DNA of 32,393 nt from DATKKM01 sp035542855 (GCA_035542855.1 DATKKM010000067.1:1-32393); one strand, 5' to 3'; positions 1 to 8,706 are shown, counted from the stretch's first letter. Notes: a model not told the origin generated them from the sequence alone. Numbers and translations are program-made.

Positions 1-316
1 GCCCCAGACGCAACAACACAAGCGGCGCCAGCAGCACCAGCACAGGCTGGAAGTGGTCGCCCATGTAGGACATCGACCGGAACGAGTAGTAGAACCCGTG
101 CCCGTGCGCGAACGACCACAGCACCTGGTCGAAGATCCCCATGTCCCACCCGAACGAGTGGAACGAGAAGTGGATCAGCAGGCTGCACGCAGAGTAATAG
201 GCCGCCGCACCTGCCGTCAGCAGCGCCAGCGCTACCGTCGTCCAGCCGATGCGGAGCCTCGGCGCTGGGACGGCCGGCGCAGCCGCCGGCGTCTGCGCCC
301 GAATCGCCTCGTCCAT
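1..316 (-). CDS. DUF2079 family polytopic membrane protein, N-terminal part only
   Basis: The gene reads leftward from an ATG at 316 and runs off the window, so only about 105 residues are visible. After an Ala/Pro-rich cytoplasmic start (residues 1-20) comes a hydrophobic helix (about 24-42). The stretch WDMGIFDQVLWSFAHGHGF and the following GDHFQPVLVLLAPL match the conserved first loop of DUF2079 (COG3463) predicted membrane proteins, which look like GT-C-type glycosyltransferases in topology. The function of the family is not established. No Shine-Dalgarno is visible; a GATAAA box lies 8 nt before the ATG, so the mRNA may be leaderless. Family assignment rests on the short visible part. 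Confidence 0.72.
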   Translation of the reverse strand, partial: MDEAIRAQTPAAAPAVPAPRLRIGWTTVALALLTAGAAAYYSACSLLIHFSFHSFGWDMGIFDQVLWSFAHGHGFYYSFRSMSYMGDHFQPVLVLLAPLVLLRLG

Positions 317-368
317 GCACCCGTTTTATCGGAAAACCAACGGAAAGGCGAGCCGCACTCAGAGATGC

Positions 369-398
369 GGCCGGGGAGCCTGTAGCGGCTCCCCGGCC
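369..398. terminator. 12-bp perfect hairpin between two minus-strand genes
   Basis: Twelve bases (369-380) pair perfectly with 387-398 around a 6-nt loop TGTAGC. It lies downstream of the gene ending at 446 and upstream of the DUF2079 gene. There is no clear U-tract on either strand, so it is either a weak terminator or a member of the dispersed GTAG-containing palindromes described elsewhere in the window. Confidence 0.4.
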
Positions 399-445
399 TG
401 CACAAGTCACGCCGCTGTCCGATCCGCTCGAACTGTCCTGCCCGC

Positions 446-754
446 CTACCGGGCTTCCTGGATGATCCATGACCGCTCAGGGTGCATGTCCTCGAAGGAA
501 GTGCCGGGCGCCACGGCGCCGCCGAATCCTGCCAGTCCGTCCTCGCCGTCCAACTGGTCCTGCTTGAGGTTCGCCAATCTGGACTCGACCGAGTCCGGCA
601 CAACGCTGGTGTGGTTGGCCGTGAGGGCCGCGCTCTCGTCGGAGCCAGTCGGAATTACCCAGCGGCCGACGCTAACCGCCACCACTGCCACTGCAAGCAC
701 CAGCACGAGCTCGATGTAGCTACGCTTGTCCAGGTAACGGGTTGTCAGTTGCAT
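446..754 (-). CDS. small single-pass membrane protein of unknown function
   Basis: A 102-residue protein not recognised as a member of a named family. Residues about 12-32 (YIELVLVLAVAVVAVSVGRW) form one transmembrane helix after a short basic N-terminus, giving a type II or signal-anchor topology. The rest is a polar 70-residue exported or cytoplasmic tail with no cysteines and no obvious catalytic motif. The start is supported by a strong GGGAGG about 5-6 nt upstream; the ATG 5 nt earlier is in another frame and hits a stop at once. It appears monocistronic. A pilin-like or secretion role is possible, but there is no pilin cleavage motif to support it. Confidence 0.6.
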   Translation of the reverse strand: MQLTTRYLDKRSYIELVLVLAVAVVAVSVGRWVIPTGSDESAALTANHTSVVPDSVESRLANLKQDQLDGEDGLAGFGGAVAPGTSFEDMHPERSWIIQEAR

Positions 755-829
755 TTCATCCTCCCTTGTTCTTGTTGCCTTACCGTCATGTAGCGGCGCT
801 AATTGCTGAGATGGCCAGCGCTGCGCCGC

Positions 830-1081
830 TTAGCGCCCTTCGCTCACCTGCATGATTTCGTCCGCCAGCAGCCCGTGTGCTTTGCGGTGCACCTCTGCCG
901 CCGCGTCCGCGCTCGGCGCGTCCACCAGGCAGTACACGCGACCGGTCGTCTCGTTGAACCAGTACTGTAGGTACTTCACGCGATGCTTCTCCTGCGTCGC
1001 CAGGTCCATCGCGTGAGCTCCGGCGACTGCTTCGGCGGTGAGTCCTTCCACCTTGTTGTGTGTGTCCATGAATAGTGGCAT
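830..1081 (-). CDS. DUF4242 (SCO4226-like) small ferredoxin-fold protein
   Basis: An 83-residue protein starting MPLFMDTHNKVEGLTAEAV, with a middle VKYLQYWFNETTGRVYCLV and an end AAAEVHRKAHGLLADEI. This is the layout of DUF4242, the family of Streptomyces SCO4226, described as a nickel-binding alpha+beta barrel protein. The conserved His (HNKVEG and HRKAHG) and the single Cys in GRVYCLV are the candidate metal or ligand positions. The start is supported by AGGAGG just upstream. These proteins often sit near signalling or adenylate cyclase-type genes; here the neighbour is a hydrolase-LuxR regulator on the same strand, separated by 130 bp. Its biological role is unknown. Confidence 0.8.
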   Translation of the reverse strand: MPLFMDTHNKVEGLTAEAVAGAHAMDLATQEKHRVKYLQYWFNETTGRVYCLVDAPSADAAAEVHRKAHGLLADEIMQVSEGR

Positions 1082-1211
1082 CTTGCCGCCTCCTTTCTGC
1101 AGTCAGGGTAGGCGGGCAGGCGATACGGCCTCATCGCGTGAACCTGTGATCTTGTGGGCCTCAAGAGCCCGCACAAAGCGGCTGCCAGGCCGCGGCTATG
1201 GCGGAAAGTTG

Positions 1212-2237
1212 TTACGCGATGCCGTTCCGGACCGCGAACGACGCCGCTTCGGCACGGTTGGAGGCGCCGATCTTAGTGAGGATGTTGCTCACATGCCGGT
1301 CCGCTGTGTTGACGCTGATCGTCAGCTCCTCAGCGATCTCCCGGTTGCTGCGGCCCGTCGCCACCAGCCTCAGGACCTGGACTTCTCGCTCGGTCAAGAT
1401 CGATGAAGCCTGCCTGCCTGGGCCGGCATCATCTTCCCTGGTAAACTGCTCGATCGTTTCGATCACTGCTTCCGTGTCCTCAAGATACGGCGCGACAGAC
1501 TCTCCCTGCAGCAATACCAGCCGCGCATGTGGGATAGAGGCCGCCAGGCCTCTGGCGACGTCAATGCCCAGGCTATGCTGTTCGCGCTGGAGCACGAGAG
1601 TTGGCACCGAGATTCGTCCCAGGAAACTCGAAACATCCCATCCGCTCACCTGCGAGTAGAAGCCTTGAACAAACTCCGGCGAGACGCTCTCCCTCAAGAG
1701 AGCGGCATGGCGATTCGCTACGTGCCCACGAGTCCACCCGAACATTACGTGCGCCACCGCTTCCGTATAGGCGGTCCAGTCCTTGTCCGCCAGCGATTTC
1801 ACCGCCTGGAATTGCGGCTGCTTCAGCCAGTCCGAGCCGCGAGCGAAGGTGCACCAGAGTACCAGGTGCGAGACCCGCTCCGGATGAAGCGCGGTGTAAA
1901 CGATCGCGGGCGGCCCGCCGTACCACGGCGCGAAGAGAACGAACCTGTCCAGCTGGAGCTTGTCCACGACTGCAGCCAGGTCCGCCACTCCGTCTTCCAG
2001 GGAGCGACCGTGCGCCGGGCGGTCAGACAGCCCCTCGCCTCTGTTGTTGAAGCGGACTAGCTGCCAGTTCTCAATTAGCCTCTCGTACCATCGTTTGCAC
2101 TCCGGGATGTCGAACTCGCCCTGCAGTCCAATGGTTCCCAGAGTCAGGTGCACAAACGGGCGGGCTGTCCCGCGTGTCCAGAACGCGATCTTCACACCGT
2201 CCTCTGTGGTTGCGTACCGAATTTGCAGTTCGCTCAC
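1212..2237 (-). CDS. alpha/beta-hydrolase-like sensor fused to a LuxR-type DNA-binding domain
   Basis: A 341-residue fusion. Residues about 1-265 have an alpha/beta-hydrolase fold (VRFNNRGEGLSDRP oxyanion/strand region, HPERVSHLVLW after the nucleophile elbow). Residues 277-341 are a LuxR/GerE helix-turn-helix: LTEREVQVLRLVATGRSN, then IAEELTISVNTADRHVSNI. The hydrolase triad appears lost: the usual G-x-S-x-G elbow reads A103-P-W-Y-G107, the acidic residue usually found after VPTLVLxR is Gln/Glu (REQHS), and the C-terminal His is missing in LLQGESVAPYLED. It is therefore probably a ligand-sensing regulator rather than an enzyme. The start is GTG at 2237. Its target is unknown. Confidence 0.85.
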   Translation of the reverse strand: MSELQIRYATTEDGVKIAFWTRGTARPFVHLTLGTIGLQGEFDIPECKRWYERLIENWQLVRFNNRGEGLSDRPAHGRSLEDGVADLAAVVDKLQLDRFVLFAPWYGGPPAIVYTALHPERVSHLVLWCTFARGSDWLKQPQFQAVKSLADKDWTAYTEAVAHVMFGWTRGHVANRHAALLRESVSPEFVQGFYSQVSGWDVSSFLGRISVPTLVLQREQHSLGIDVARGLAASIPHARLVLLQGESVAPYLEDTEAVIETIEQFTREDDAGPGRQASSILTEREVQVLRLVATGRSNREIAEELTISVNTADRHVSNILTKIGASNRAEAASFAVRNGIA

Positions 2238-2384
2238 CGTGATACACCCCAGCCCAGGTGCGCAATCGGTTGCGCATCGCTGTACGTCCAGCAGACTATG
2301 CTTTCGGCGCCCGGCGTCTGCGTGTATCTGACCTGCAGTTCCATCGCCAGAAGATGATACCCCCGCACAACATGAAGGGACGAG

Positions 2385-2440
2385 CGGGCCTTCAGCCCGG
2401 CCGGCTGGCCAGTTTCAGCTAATCCTCAGGCTCTCGAAGG
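2385..2440. repeat. intergenic repeat pair: CTTCAG-type hairpin and a CCTTCGA-type element
   Basis: Between the regulator and ccr, positions 2385-2399 form a 5-bp GC hairpin with a central CTTCA. Positions 2421-2440 read, on the minus strand, CCTTCGAGAGCCTGAGGATT, which recurs in variant form at 8574-8600 and 11554-11579. Both belong to dispersed families in this window. Confidence 0.5.
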
Positions 2441-2452
2441 GCCAGCGGCTGC

Positions 2453-3706
2453 TTACTCCAGGTCCTTCAACCCCGGCTTCGGCGCGCTCACCAGCGCCGC
2501 CATCACGCCCAGCGGCTGCTTCCCCTCGTACATCAGCTGGTGGCACAGCCCGATCTCGTCGAAAGAGTACGTCTTGCCCAGGCACGGATCGATCTTCCCG
2601 TCCAGCACCAGCTGGTTGAACGCCGCCGACTGCTCATCGTTCGCGAAGTGCGATCCCTGGAACCGCTTCTGCCGCATCCACAGGTACCGCAGGTCCACCG
2701 TCGCGTTGAAGCCGGACGTTCCGGCGCAGATCACCACCATCCCGCCCGTGTCGCAGACAAAGATCGACGTCGGCACCGTGTCCTCGCCCGGGTGATCGAA
2801 GACGATGCGCGGGCTCTTCCGCTCGCCCAGGACCTCCCAGATCTTCGCGCCCACCGCCCGGGCGCCGGCCGCCCACTTGTTGTACGCCTCGTTGTCCGTC
2901 CAGTGCGGCATCATCCCCCAGTGATCGAACTCCTTGCGGTTGATGCACCCCTTCGCGCCCAGCTTCATGCAGAAATCGAACTTGTCCTCGCTCGATACCA
3001 CCGCGATCGGCACACCGCCCATCTGCTTCACGATCTGGATCGCCATCGAGCCCAGGCCGCCGCTGCCACCCCAGACCAGCACCGGGTCGCCCGGCTTCAC
3101 CGTGTTCGGCGGCCAGCCCATCAGCATGCGATACGCCGTCGCGCCCACCAGCGTCGGCGCCGCCGCCTCTTCCCACGTCAGGTGCGGCGCCTTCGGCAGG
3201 CACTGGTGCGCCTGCACCTTCGTGAACTGCGCGAAGCTCCCCCAGTTCGACTCGTACCCCCAGATCTTGAACGATGGGTCGAACATCGGGTCGTTCCCCG
3301 CCTGCACGAACGGCGAGTCCTCGTCCCACTGCCCGCAGTGGATCACCACGCGGTCCCCCACCTTCACATTCGTCACCTTCTCCCCCACCGCGTAGACGAT
3401 GCCGGAGGCATCGCTCCCGCCGATGTGGAAGCCCGTCATATCGCCCTCTTTTTCGCGGGCCTTGATCACGTTCACAGGGATGCCGCGGGCCGCCCACACG
3501 TTGTTGAAGTTGATGCCCGCGGCCATCGCCAGCACCAGCGCCTCACGCGGCTTCAGGTCAGTCGGCGTCTCCACCTTCTCCACCTGGAATGCATCCTTCG
3601 GCTCCCCGAAGCGCTCCGGCCGGATGAGCTGCCCGTACATGTACTTCGGCACCACGCCAACCGGCGGCGCCTCCCCGATCTCGTATACGTCCTTAGTGCT
3701 GACCAC
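2453..3706 (-). CDS. ccr: crotonyl-CoA carboxylase/reductase
   Basis: This MDR-family enzyme reductively carboxylates crotonyl-CoA with CO2 and NADPH to ethylmalonyl-CoA, the key step of the ethylmalonyl-CoA pathway for acetyl-CoA assimilation or extender-unit supply. Ccr landmarks are present in order: GINFNNVWAARG near residue 64, the KIWGYESNWGSFAQF segment near 148, the NADPH-binding VWGGSGGLGSMAIQ, INRKEFDHWG, VVICAGTSGFNATVDLRYLW, and the CO2-pocket His in KRFQGSHFAND. The pocket residues known in Kitasatospora Ccr (Asn, Phe, Glu, His) appear as Asn, Tyr, Glu, His. The longest frame opens at GTG 3727, but AGGAGG lies inside it, 6 nt before the GTG at 3706, so 3706 is the likely start (417 residues). 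No mutase or epimerase gene is beside it. Confidence 0.88.
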   Translation of the reverse strand: MVSTKDVYEIGEAPPVGVVPKYMYGQLIRPERFGEPKDAFQVEKVETPTDLKPREALVLAMAAGINFNNVWAARGIPVNVIKAREKEGDMTGFHIGGSDASGIVYAVGEKVTNVKVGDRVVIHCGQWDEDSPFVQAGNDPMFDPSFKIWGYESNWGSFAQFTKVQAHQCLPKAPHLTWEEAAAPTLVGATAYRMLMGWPPNTVKPGDPVLVWGGSGGLGSMAIQIVKQMGGVPIAVVSSEDKFDFCMKLGAKGCINRKEFDHWGMMPHWTDNEAYNKWAAGARAVGAKIWEVLGERKSPRIVFDHPGEDTVPTSIFVCDTGGMVVICAGTSGFNATVDLRYLWMRQKRFQGSHFANDEQSAAFNQLVLDGKIDPCLGKTYSFDEIGLCHQLMYEGKQPLGVMAALVSAPKPGLKDLE

Positions 3707-4042
3707 CGCATTCCTCCTGGATTTCACACGTAGCCGCCGAGCCTCAACTCCGCTCCAAGATGTAGCTGCAGGTCTGAAGACCTGCCCGCATCCGTAGAGA
3801 CGGCCCGCTGGGCCGTCCCGGACAACGAAGTCGTCTGCTGGGCGCGGCCTAACGTATCACGCGCCGCAAAGCGCGGGCAACGAGGGTGTACGCGCGTGGC
3901 GGCAGCGGATAATTGGGGAGAGTGCAGAGACGGGGCAGAGCCCCCTCTCTGCCAGGGGTGTCCCCCAGCCTCTACCACATCTCGGGCGGGCGTGGGCCGC
4001 ACAGCGTTCCGCCGAACAAGAAAGTGGATCCGTCCCGGCCCG
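3707..4042. repeat. gene-free stretch with four short hairpins
   Basis: No convincing gene is present. Positions 3768-3785 form a perfect 7-bp stem with a TGAA loop (the CTGAAG family). Positions 3799-3817 form an 8-bp stem with a GCT loop just after a GTAGAGA. Positions 3924-3952 form a 12-bp stem with one mismatch around an AGA loop. Positions 3955-3965 hold GGGG-TGT-CCCC. The last two lie downstream of the minus-strand beta-helix gene and could end its transcript, though no U-tract is present. The ccr promoter must also be here but was not resolved. Confidence 0.55.
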
Positions 4043-5752
4043 TTAGGGATGCAGGATCGGATCGCCAACCACAGGGCAATCGCTGAACGTCATCGGCACG
4101 CCTGCCAGCTTCGCGGCGATCGGCAGCACGTCCAGCGGAGTGATCCTGGCGTCACAATTCGGGTCGTCCCAGACCGGGTAGCACGCGCCATTGAACGGGA
4201 AGCACGGTATCGTCTCTCGGCCGCACGTGTCCGGCGCCTGTATCTCCACAACCAGCTTCAGCTCGCCCGTCAGGTCCTCGCTCCCAATGTCATCGGAGCA
4301 GCTGTTGTCGCCCATCGGGAAAGAGATCGGCGCAGTCGTCGGACTGGCCGTCGGCGTTGGCGTCGGCGGCGTCCCGCTCAGCTCCACCGCGCCCGCATCA
4401 CAGTGAGTGTCCGCGATCAACGCCCCGCGCTGGTCCGGCGCTACGCACCCGGCGCCGCCGTGGTCAATCGCCGGACTGCCCGCCTGCGGCAGGTTCGTCA
4501 GCGTCGGCCCGCCGTTGTCCCCCAGCGCTGCGATTCCCGCATCGTCCACCGCCTGGTCCGTGCCCACCGTCGCGCAGGCCGCGGCCGCCGGTGCGTAGAT
4601 GTTGTTCCCGTGCGAAACCTGGGAGCCGCTGGTACTGCAGTTCTTCGGCCCGTTGTAGGCGAAGATCGACGCTTTGTAGTCGGTAGCGGCCGTCGTGTTC
4701 GTGAAGAGGCCACCGTACTGGAACTGCATGTTCGTGTTATCCGCTATCGTCACGTTGACCAGGCTCAGCGTGTCATAGTTCGAAATGCCGCCTACGCCGC
4801 TCTTCGGATAGGCCGCTCCAACGTTGTCGCTGATCGTGCTCCGGACCACCAGCATCGTCCCGTCCACGTTGTTGATTGCCCCGGCCATGTTCCCCGAGAA
4901 CGTGGTCCGCTCGATCGTCGCGTCGCCGCGGTTCACCAGGCCCCCGCCGTTGTCAGAGGTGTTGTTGGCCACCGTCGAGTACTGCAGCGTCAGTAGTCCG
5001 TCGGTGGAGATGCCGCCGCCACTCGAACACCCGCCGCAATCGAGCGATAGCGTGTTGCTGCTGATCGTGCTGTAGGTGATTGTCATATTCCCGTTTTCGT
5101 TGTTCGCAATCGCGCCGCCGGCGTCGCCATCCAGGGTGTTCTGGGTGAAGCTGCTGTGTGTGATCGTGATGATCCCGGCGTTCCAGAGCGCTCCGCCGGG
5201 CCCCCCAGTGGCGCCGTTGGCGGACATCAGCACGTCGTTCAGCGATGCCGTCCCCAGGTTGCACAGCGCCGCGCCCTTGCCCGTGATGAAGTTCTTCGCC
5301 ACCTTCGTGTGCTCCAGCGTCAGGTCACCGGCGTTGTAGAGGGCGCCCCCGCAGCCCCCCGGGCCGGCGGTGGAGGAGCCGTTCAGCCAGACCCCGTTGA
5401 ACGTGGCGTGCGCATTGGCCTGGATGTTGAACAGCTGCGAACCGTTGCTCGTGCGGATGTTGCTGTCGTCCGGGCCTGCGCCCTGGATCGTCAGGTCGCC
5501 CGTGATCGTCACCGTCGATTCCAGCACGATCTCAAGAGACCCGACGTCGATCACCTGGTCACCGGGCGCGGCGTTGGCCGCAGCCACCGCTTCCCGCAGC
5601 GAGCAGCCGTCCACGCCGCACCCGTCCGGCGTGGGGTCATCCCCGCGCGTCACTGTGATCGTCTCCGCGGACGCCGGTACAACGTACAACGCGATCGCCA
5701 GCAGGGCCGCAACCAGGACGAGCAGCACAGGCGCGAAACGGGCGTATCTCAT
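4043..5752 (-). CDS. exported right-handed beta-helix protein with CSLREA and dockerin-like ends
   Basis: A 569-residue secreted protein. Residues 1-30 are a signal peptide ending PASA|ETI. GCSLREAVAAANAAPGDQ (about 50-67) is the CSLREA motif found at the start of many secreted beta-helix proteins. About 90-400 consists of repeated turns of the GGALYNAGDLTLEHT / GGISNYDTLSLVNVTIADN type. DNGGPTLTNLPQAGSPAIDHG (split here as DNGGPTLTNL and GSPAIDHG) is the choice-of-anchor-Q-like closing element. A Thr/Pro linker follows, then a C-terminal domain ending DPNCDARITPLDVL...AGVP...CPVVGD, a degenerate version of the dockerin-like unit seen in two other genes here. It is likely a cell-surface or shed adhesin or carbohydrate-binding protein; no enzymatic residues were recognised. 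A paralogue starts at 30743. Confidence 0.85.
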   Translation of the reverse strand: MRYARFAPVLLVLVAALLAIALYVVPASAETITVTRGDDPTPDGCGVDGCSLREAVAAANAAPGDQVIDVGSLEIVLESTVTITGDLTIQGAGPDDSNIRTSNGSQLFNIQANAHATFNGVWLNGSSTAGPGGCGGALYNAGDLTLEHTKVAKNFITGKGAALCNLGTASLNDVLMSANGATGGPGGALWNAGIITITHSSFTQNTLDGDAGGAIANNENGNMTITYSTISSNTLSLDCGGCSSGGGISTDGLLTLQYSTVANNTSDNGGGLVNRGDATIERTTFSGNMAGAINNVDGTMLVVRSTISDNVGAAYPKSGVGGISNYDTLSLVNVTIADNTNMQFQYGGLFTNTTAATDYKASIFAYNGPKNCSTSGSQVSHGNNIYAPAAAACATVGTDQAVDDAGIAALGDNGGPTLTNLPQAGSPAIDHGGAGCVAPDQRGALIADTHCDAGAVELSGTPPTPTPTASPTTAPISFPMGDNSCSDDIGSEDLTGELKLVVEIQAPDTCGRETIPCFPFNGACYPVWDDPNCDARITPLDVLPIAAKLAGVPMTFSDCPVVGDPILHP

Positions 5753-5927
5753 CGCAACTCAAGACGCCGGCGGCGCCGGCCCCGTAACCAGCGTGCGGTT
5801 TAGCACCCGATAAGGCCAGCCGCTAACCAGCGGAAAACGTGGACAACGGGCGCCAACCGATCCCAACGTAGGTGGCGCGCAACGCACGCTCCGGGAACTT
5901 CCACGCAGCTACAATCGTTATACGGTC

Positions 5928-7340
5928 ATGCGAGTCATCTCTGCCCTCGCAATCGTCCTCTGCGCCTTACTGCTGATTGCCTGCTCCTCCAGCGGTTCCG
6001 GCGGCCCCTCATCGACGCCGTCGCCGAGCCCCGAGCCAACGTCACCCGCCACCGACTGCGGCCTCAGCGCCTTCACCTCAAGCACCCGGCCGGCGAGCCT
6101 GTCGTGGACCGGGTGGCACGTGGACTATACGAAACAATCAATGATCGAAGAGAGCATCGGCGCCGACGCCATCGTCCAGGGCCGCGTGCTGAAGGAAGTC
6201 CACGTGGAGGCCCTCACAGGCTTCAACCAGCTGGCCTGCGTCTGGGTGACCGACGTCCTCCGTGGCGACATCGCTGTCGGATCGACGGTCCTCGTCGGCT
6301 GGCCGGCTCCACCTGTATTCGAAGAAGCGTTCGACAACCGCATCGGCTACCAGGACGGCGCAAACTACCTCCTCTTCCTCGGCAAGTACGCCGAGGACGC
6401 GCACCAGGACTACCCGCTTCGGGCCGAGTACCACACGTGGCTCCGCGATGTCTATCCACTGGACCTGAACGGCCCCGGCGCTGCGCCCTCCCAGCACGCC
6501 ATCGATGATCTGATCGCAACATTGCGTCCGTCGCCAGACATCTCTGCCGCCGTCACCGCTTTGCTCGCCGCCCACCACCTCGAGGGGTTCGCCGGCATCT
6601 CCGCCCAAACCATCGAGTTCCCAGACTTCCCCGACGCGCCGGGCACTCTCGCCCCGCCCGCGTCCTCGGACTTCCTCTGGCGCGCCACCTACACTCGCAT
6701 ACACGACGCCGTCGTCGCCGGTGGCTACGACTGGGCGGGCGTAACCTCTGCGCCCGCCTTCGCGGTCTCCACCCGCGTCAGGAGGCCTGACCTCGCAGCG
6801 GACCCGCGAACCGTCGAAGCCGGGTTCGTCGTGCGCGACGGCGAGATCGTCGCTGCCTTCCTCATCGGCCAGCACGACGCCTGGACGCTGGACCAGTTCG
6901 ATGCCGCCGCCGTCCAGGAAGCCGCATACCCACCCGAGCCACGCAACAGAGCGCCCGCCACCGTCAACCTCTCCGACTGGTTCGGCCTCGACTCCATCAC
7001 TGCCGTCCGCTACAAAGGTGGTGATGCTCGCCTCGCCGACGGCCTCTTCGATACCCTGGACTCCCGCCAGGCGCTTGCGAACGCGCTCGACGGCACCTTC
7101 GAGACCCATCCCACCGCCGGCGACGACGTCAACCTGGACTACGGATGCTCCAGCACAAACCTCGTGATCGAGCTATCGTCGGGCTGGTCGGCCGGCCTCA
7201 CCTACCACTCGCCCACGAACCGCCTCTACGCCCCTGCGGACGGCTTCTTCGTCGATGCGCCGCCGCAACTGGCAACCCTCCTCGGCATCGAGCCCGGCTC
7301 AGAAGGCCAGTGCTACGTGGACCCGCAGAAGCAACAGTAG
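5928..7340 (+). CDS. uncharacterised lipoprotein
   Basis: A 470-residue protein with a lipoprotein signal peptide: basic start, hydrophobic core (ISALAIVLCALLLIA), lipobox LIAC at residues 17-20, then a Ser/Gly/Pro-rich tether to about residue 45. Two regions follow. Residues about 70-190 (IGADAIVQGRVLKEV, VTDVLRGDIAVGSTVLVGW, YLLFLGKY) look like a small beta-rich domain seen in secreted proteins that carry signal or transport functions, but I cannot name it. The second region (about 195-470) has no recognised motif; a conserved-looking Cys near the end (GQCYVDPQKQQ) could pair with another. The prolipoprotein transferase Lgt needed for it is encoded at 26230. No Shine-Dalgarno is visible; TACAAT lies at 5910-5915. 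It converges on the next gene with a 10-nt gap. Confidence 0.7.
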   Translation: MRVISALAIVLCALLLIACSSSGSGGPSSTPSPSPEPTSPATDCGLSAFTSSTRPASLSWTGWHVDYTKQSMIEESIGADAIVQGRVLKEVHVEALTGFNQLACVWVTDVLRGDIAVGSTVLVGWPAPPVFEEAFDNRIGYQDGANYLLFLGKYAEDAHQDYPLRAEYHTWLRDVYPLDLNGPGAAPSQHAIDDLIATLRPSPDISAAVTALLAAHHLEGFAGISAQTIEFPDFPDAPGTLAPPASSDFLWRATYTRIHDAVVAGGYDWAGVTSAPAFAVSTRVRRPDLAADPRTVEAGFVVRDGEIVAAFLIGQHDAWTLDQFDAAAVQEAAYPPEPRNRAPATVNLSDWFGLDSITAVRYKGGDARLADGLFDTLDSRQALANALDGTFETHPTAGDDVNLDYGCSSTNLVIELSSGWSAGLTYHSPTNRLYAPADGFFVDAPPQLATLLGIEPGSEGQCYVDPQKQQ

Positions 7341-7350
7341 AAGCCGCAGC

Positions 7351-8550
7351 CTACCCCCGCGGCAGCCCCAACCCGCGCGTCGCGATGATGTTGCGGTTGA
7401 TCTCGCTCGTCCCGCCGGCAATCGTCGAGGCCACCGCCTGCAGGTACGTCCTCGCGAAGCGGCCCTTGTTCGGCGCGTAGCGCTCGGCCACGCTGCCCTT
7501 CGCGCCGCGCTCCAGCTGGCCGTACAGGCCCAGTATCTTCAGCGCCGTGTTCTGGATGCGCTGGTTCAGCTCCGCCGCGTAGATCTTCACCGCCGAAGCC
7601 TCGTGGTTCGGCACCAGCCCGCGGTTCTGCATCGAGATCACCTGGTACGACATCAGCCGCGCGGCGTTCGCCTCGATGAAGCGGTCGGCGAGCTCGGTGC
7701 GGTCCATGGCCGAAAGCTTGAAGTCCAGCCGCTCTTTGACCGCGTTGAGCAGGTCTTCCACGGCCTGGTTCTGGGCGATGGAGGTCCCGATCGATGAGCG
7801 CTCAAAGTCCAGCGTCGTCGTGCCAACGTACCAGCCGCGGTTCTCCTCCCCCAGCAGGTCCTTGCGAGGCACCCGCACGTTGTCGAAGAACACCTCGTTG
7901 AAGCCGGGCGTCCCGGCCATGTTCACCAGCGGCCGCACCGTCACCCCCGGCGACTTCATGTCCAGCAGGAAGTAGCTGATCCCCTTGTGCTTCGGCGCGT
8001 CCGGGTCAGTGCGCGCCATCAGGATCATCCGGTCAGAGTACTGCGCCCCCGTGGTCCAGATCTTCTGCCCGTTCACCACGTAATCGTCGCCGTCACGCAC
8101 CGCCCGCGTCTGCAGCGACGCCAGGTCCGAGCCCGACCCCGGCTCCGAGAACCCCTGGCACCAGGTCTTCTCACCGGAGAGCATGCCGGAGAGGTGCTCC
8201 CGCTTCTGCTCCTCGTTCCCGTAAACAATGATCGTCGGCCCAGCCATCGTGATCCCGATGCCGCCCGGCCGCGGCGCCCGCGCGATCGCCAGCTCCTCGT
8301 TGAAGATGAACTGCTCCATGATCGACATGCCCGCCCCGCCGTACTCCTTCGGCCACGCCGCCGCCACCCAGCCCTTCGTCGCCAGCTTGCGCATCCATTC
8401 CTTGTAGCGCTCCATCGCCGCCGCCCCGCCCGCGCTGGCCGCCTGCGCCACGCTACCCGCAGCCTCGCCATCACTCTTGTACTCCGTCGCGATGAACTCG
8501 CGCACCTCGGCCCTGAACTTCGCCTCGTCGGGCGTGTCATGAAAGTCCAT
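7351..8550 (-). CDS. acyl-CoA dehydrogenase family protein (first of tandem pair)
   Basis: A 399-residue flavoprotein of the acyl-CoA dehydrogenase family, oxidising an acyl-CoA to the 2-enoyl-CoA and passing electrons to ETF. Visible are the N-terminal helical domain (MDFHDTPDEAKFRAEVREF), the FAD/substrate signature CQGFSEPGSGSDLASLQTRA (about 131-150), VVNGQKIWTTGAQ, and the C-terminal GGTSEINRNIIATRGLGLPR. The MCAD-type catalytic Glu before G-T-S is Gly here. The candidate base is Glu250 in TTLDFERSS, the position used by isovaleryl-CoA and long-chain dehydrogenases. An AGGAG precedes the ATG. It shares roughly the same architecture and motifs with the next gene upstream on the same strand, 152 bp away, so the two may be co-transcribed. 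The substrate cannot be told; the type resembles actinobacterial FadE enzymes. Confidence 0.9.
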   Translation of the reverse strand: MDFHDTPDEAKFRAEVREFIATEYKSDGEAAGSVAQAASAGGAAAMERYKEWMRKLATKGWVAAAWPKEYGGAGMSIMEQFIFNEELAIARAPRPGGIGITMAGPTIIVYGNEEQKREHLSGMLSGEKTWCQGFSEPGSGSDLASLQTRAVRDGDDYVVNGQKIWTTGAQYSDRMILMARTDPDAPKHKGISYFLLDMKSPGVTVRPLVNMAGTPGFNEVFFDNVRVPRKDLLGEENRGWYVGTTTLDFERSSIGTSIAQNQAVEDLLNAVKERLDFKLSAMDRTELADRFIEANAARLMSYQVISMQNRGLVPNHEASAVKIYAAELNQRIQNTALKILGLYGQLERGAKGSVAERYAPNKGRFARTYLQAVASTIAGGTSEINRNIIATRGLGLPRG

Positions 8551-8573
8551 GGTGATCTCCTCTCGCCTCCGAG

Positions 8574-8702
8574 CCGCTCATCCTGACGCTCTCGAAGGAT
8601 ACGCGGGCATTCTAACGTGCGGGTGAGGGTTTGGGTAGACGTCCGCGTAGCGGCGAGCGGCGCTCGCCCGGCCGGGGCGGGGTGGGGCGGAACCGGCCCC
8701 GC

Positions 8703-8706
<4 letters not shown>
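8574..8706. repeat. intergenic repeat cluster between the two acyl-CoA dehydrogenase genes
   Basis: Positions 8574-8600 contain a CCTTCGA-type element (minus strand ATCCTTCGAGAGCGTCAGGA). Positions 8652-8668 form a perfect 7-bp hairpin GGCGAGC-GGC-GCTCGCC preceded by GTAG. The cluster ends CCCCGCCTAC at 8697-8706, whose CTA is the TAG stop of the neighbouring dehydrogenase. Confidence 0.55.

Noticed and set aside
3725..3727. GTG 3727 as the ccr start
   Set aside because: The only good ribosome site (AGGAGG) is downstream of it, inside the frame, and points to GTG 3706.
2540..3733. Open frame of 397 codons on the plus strand opposite ccr
   Set aside because: It has His/Arg-rich shadow composition and lies antisense to a clear enzyme.
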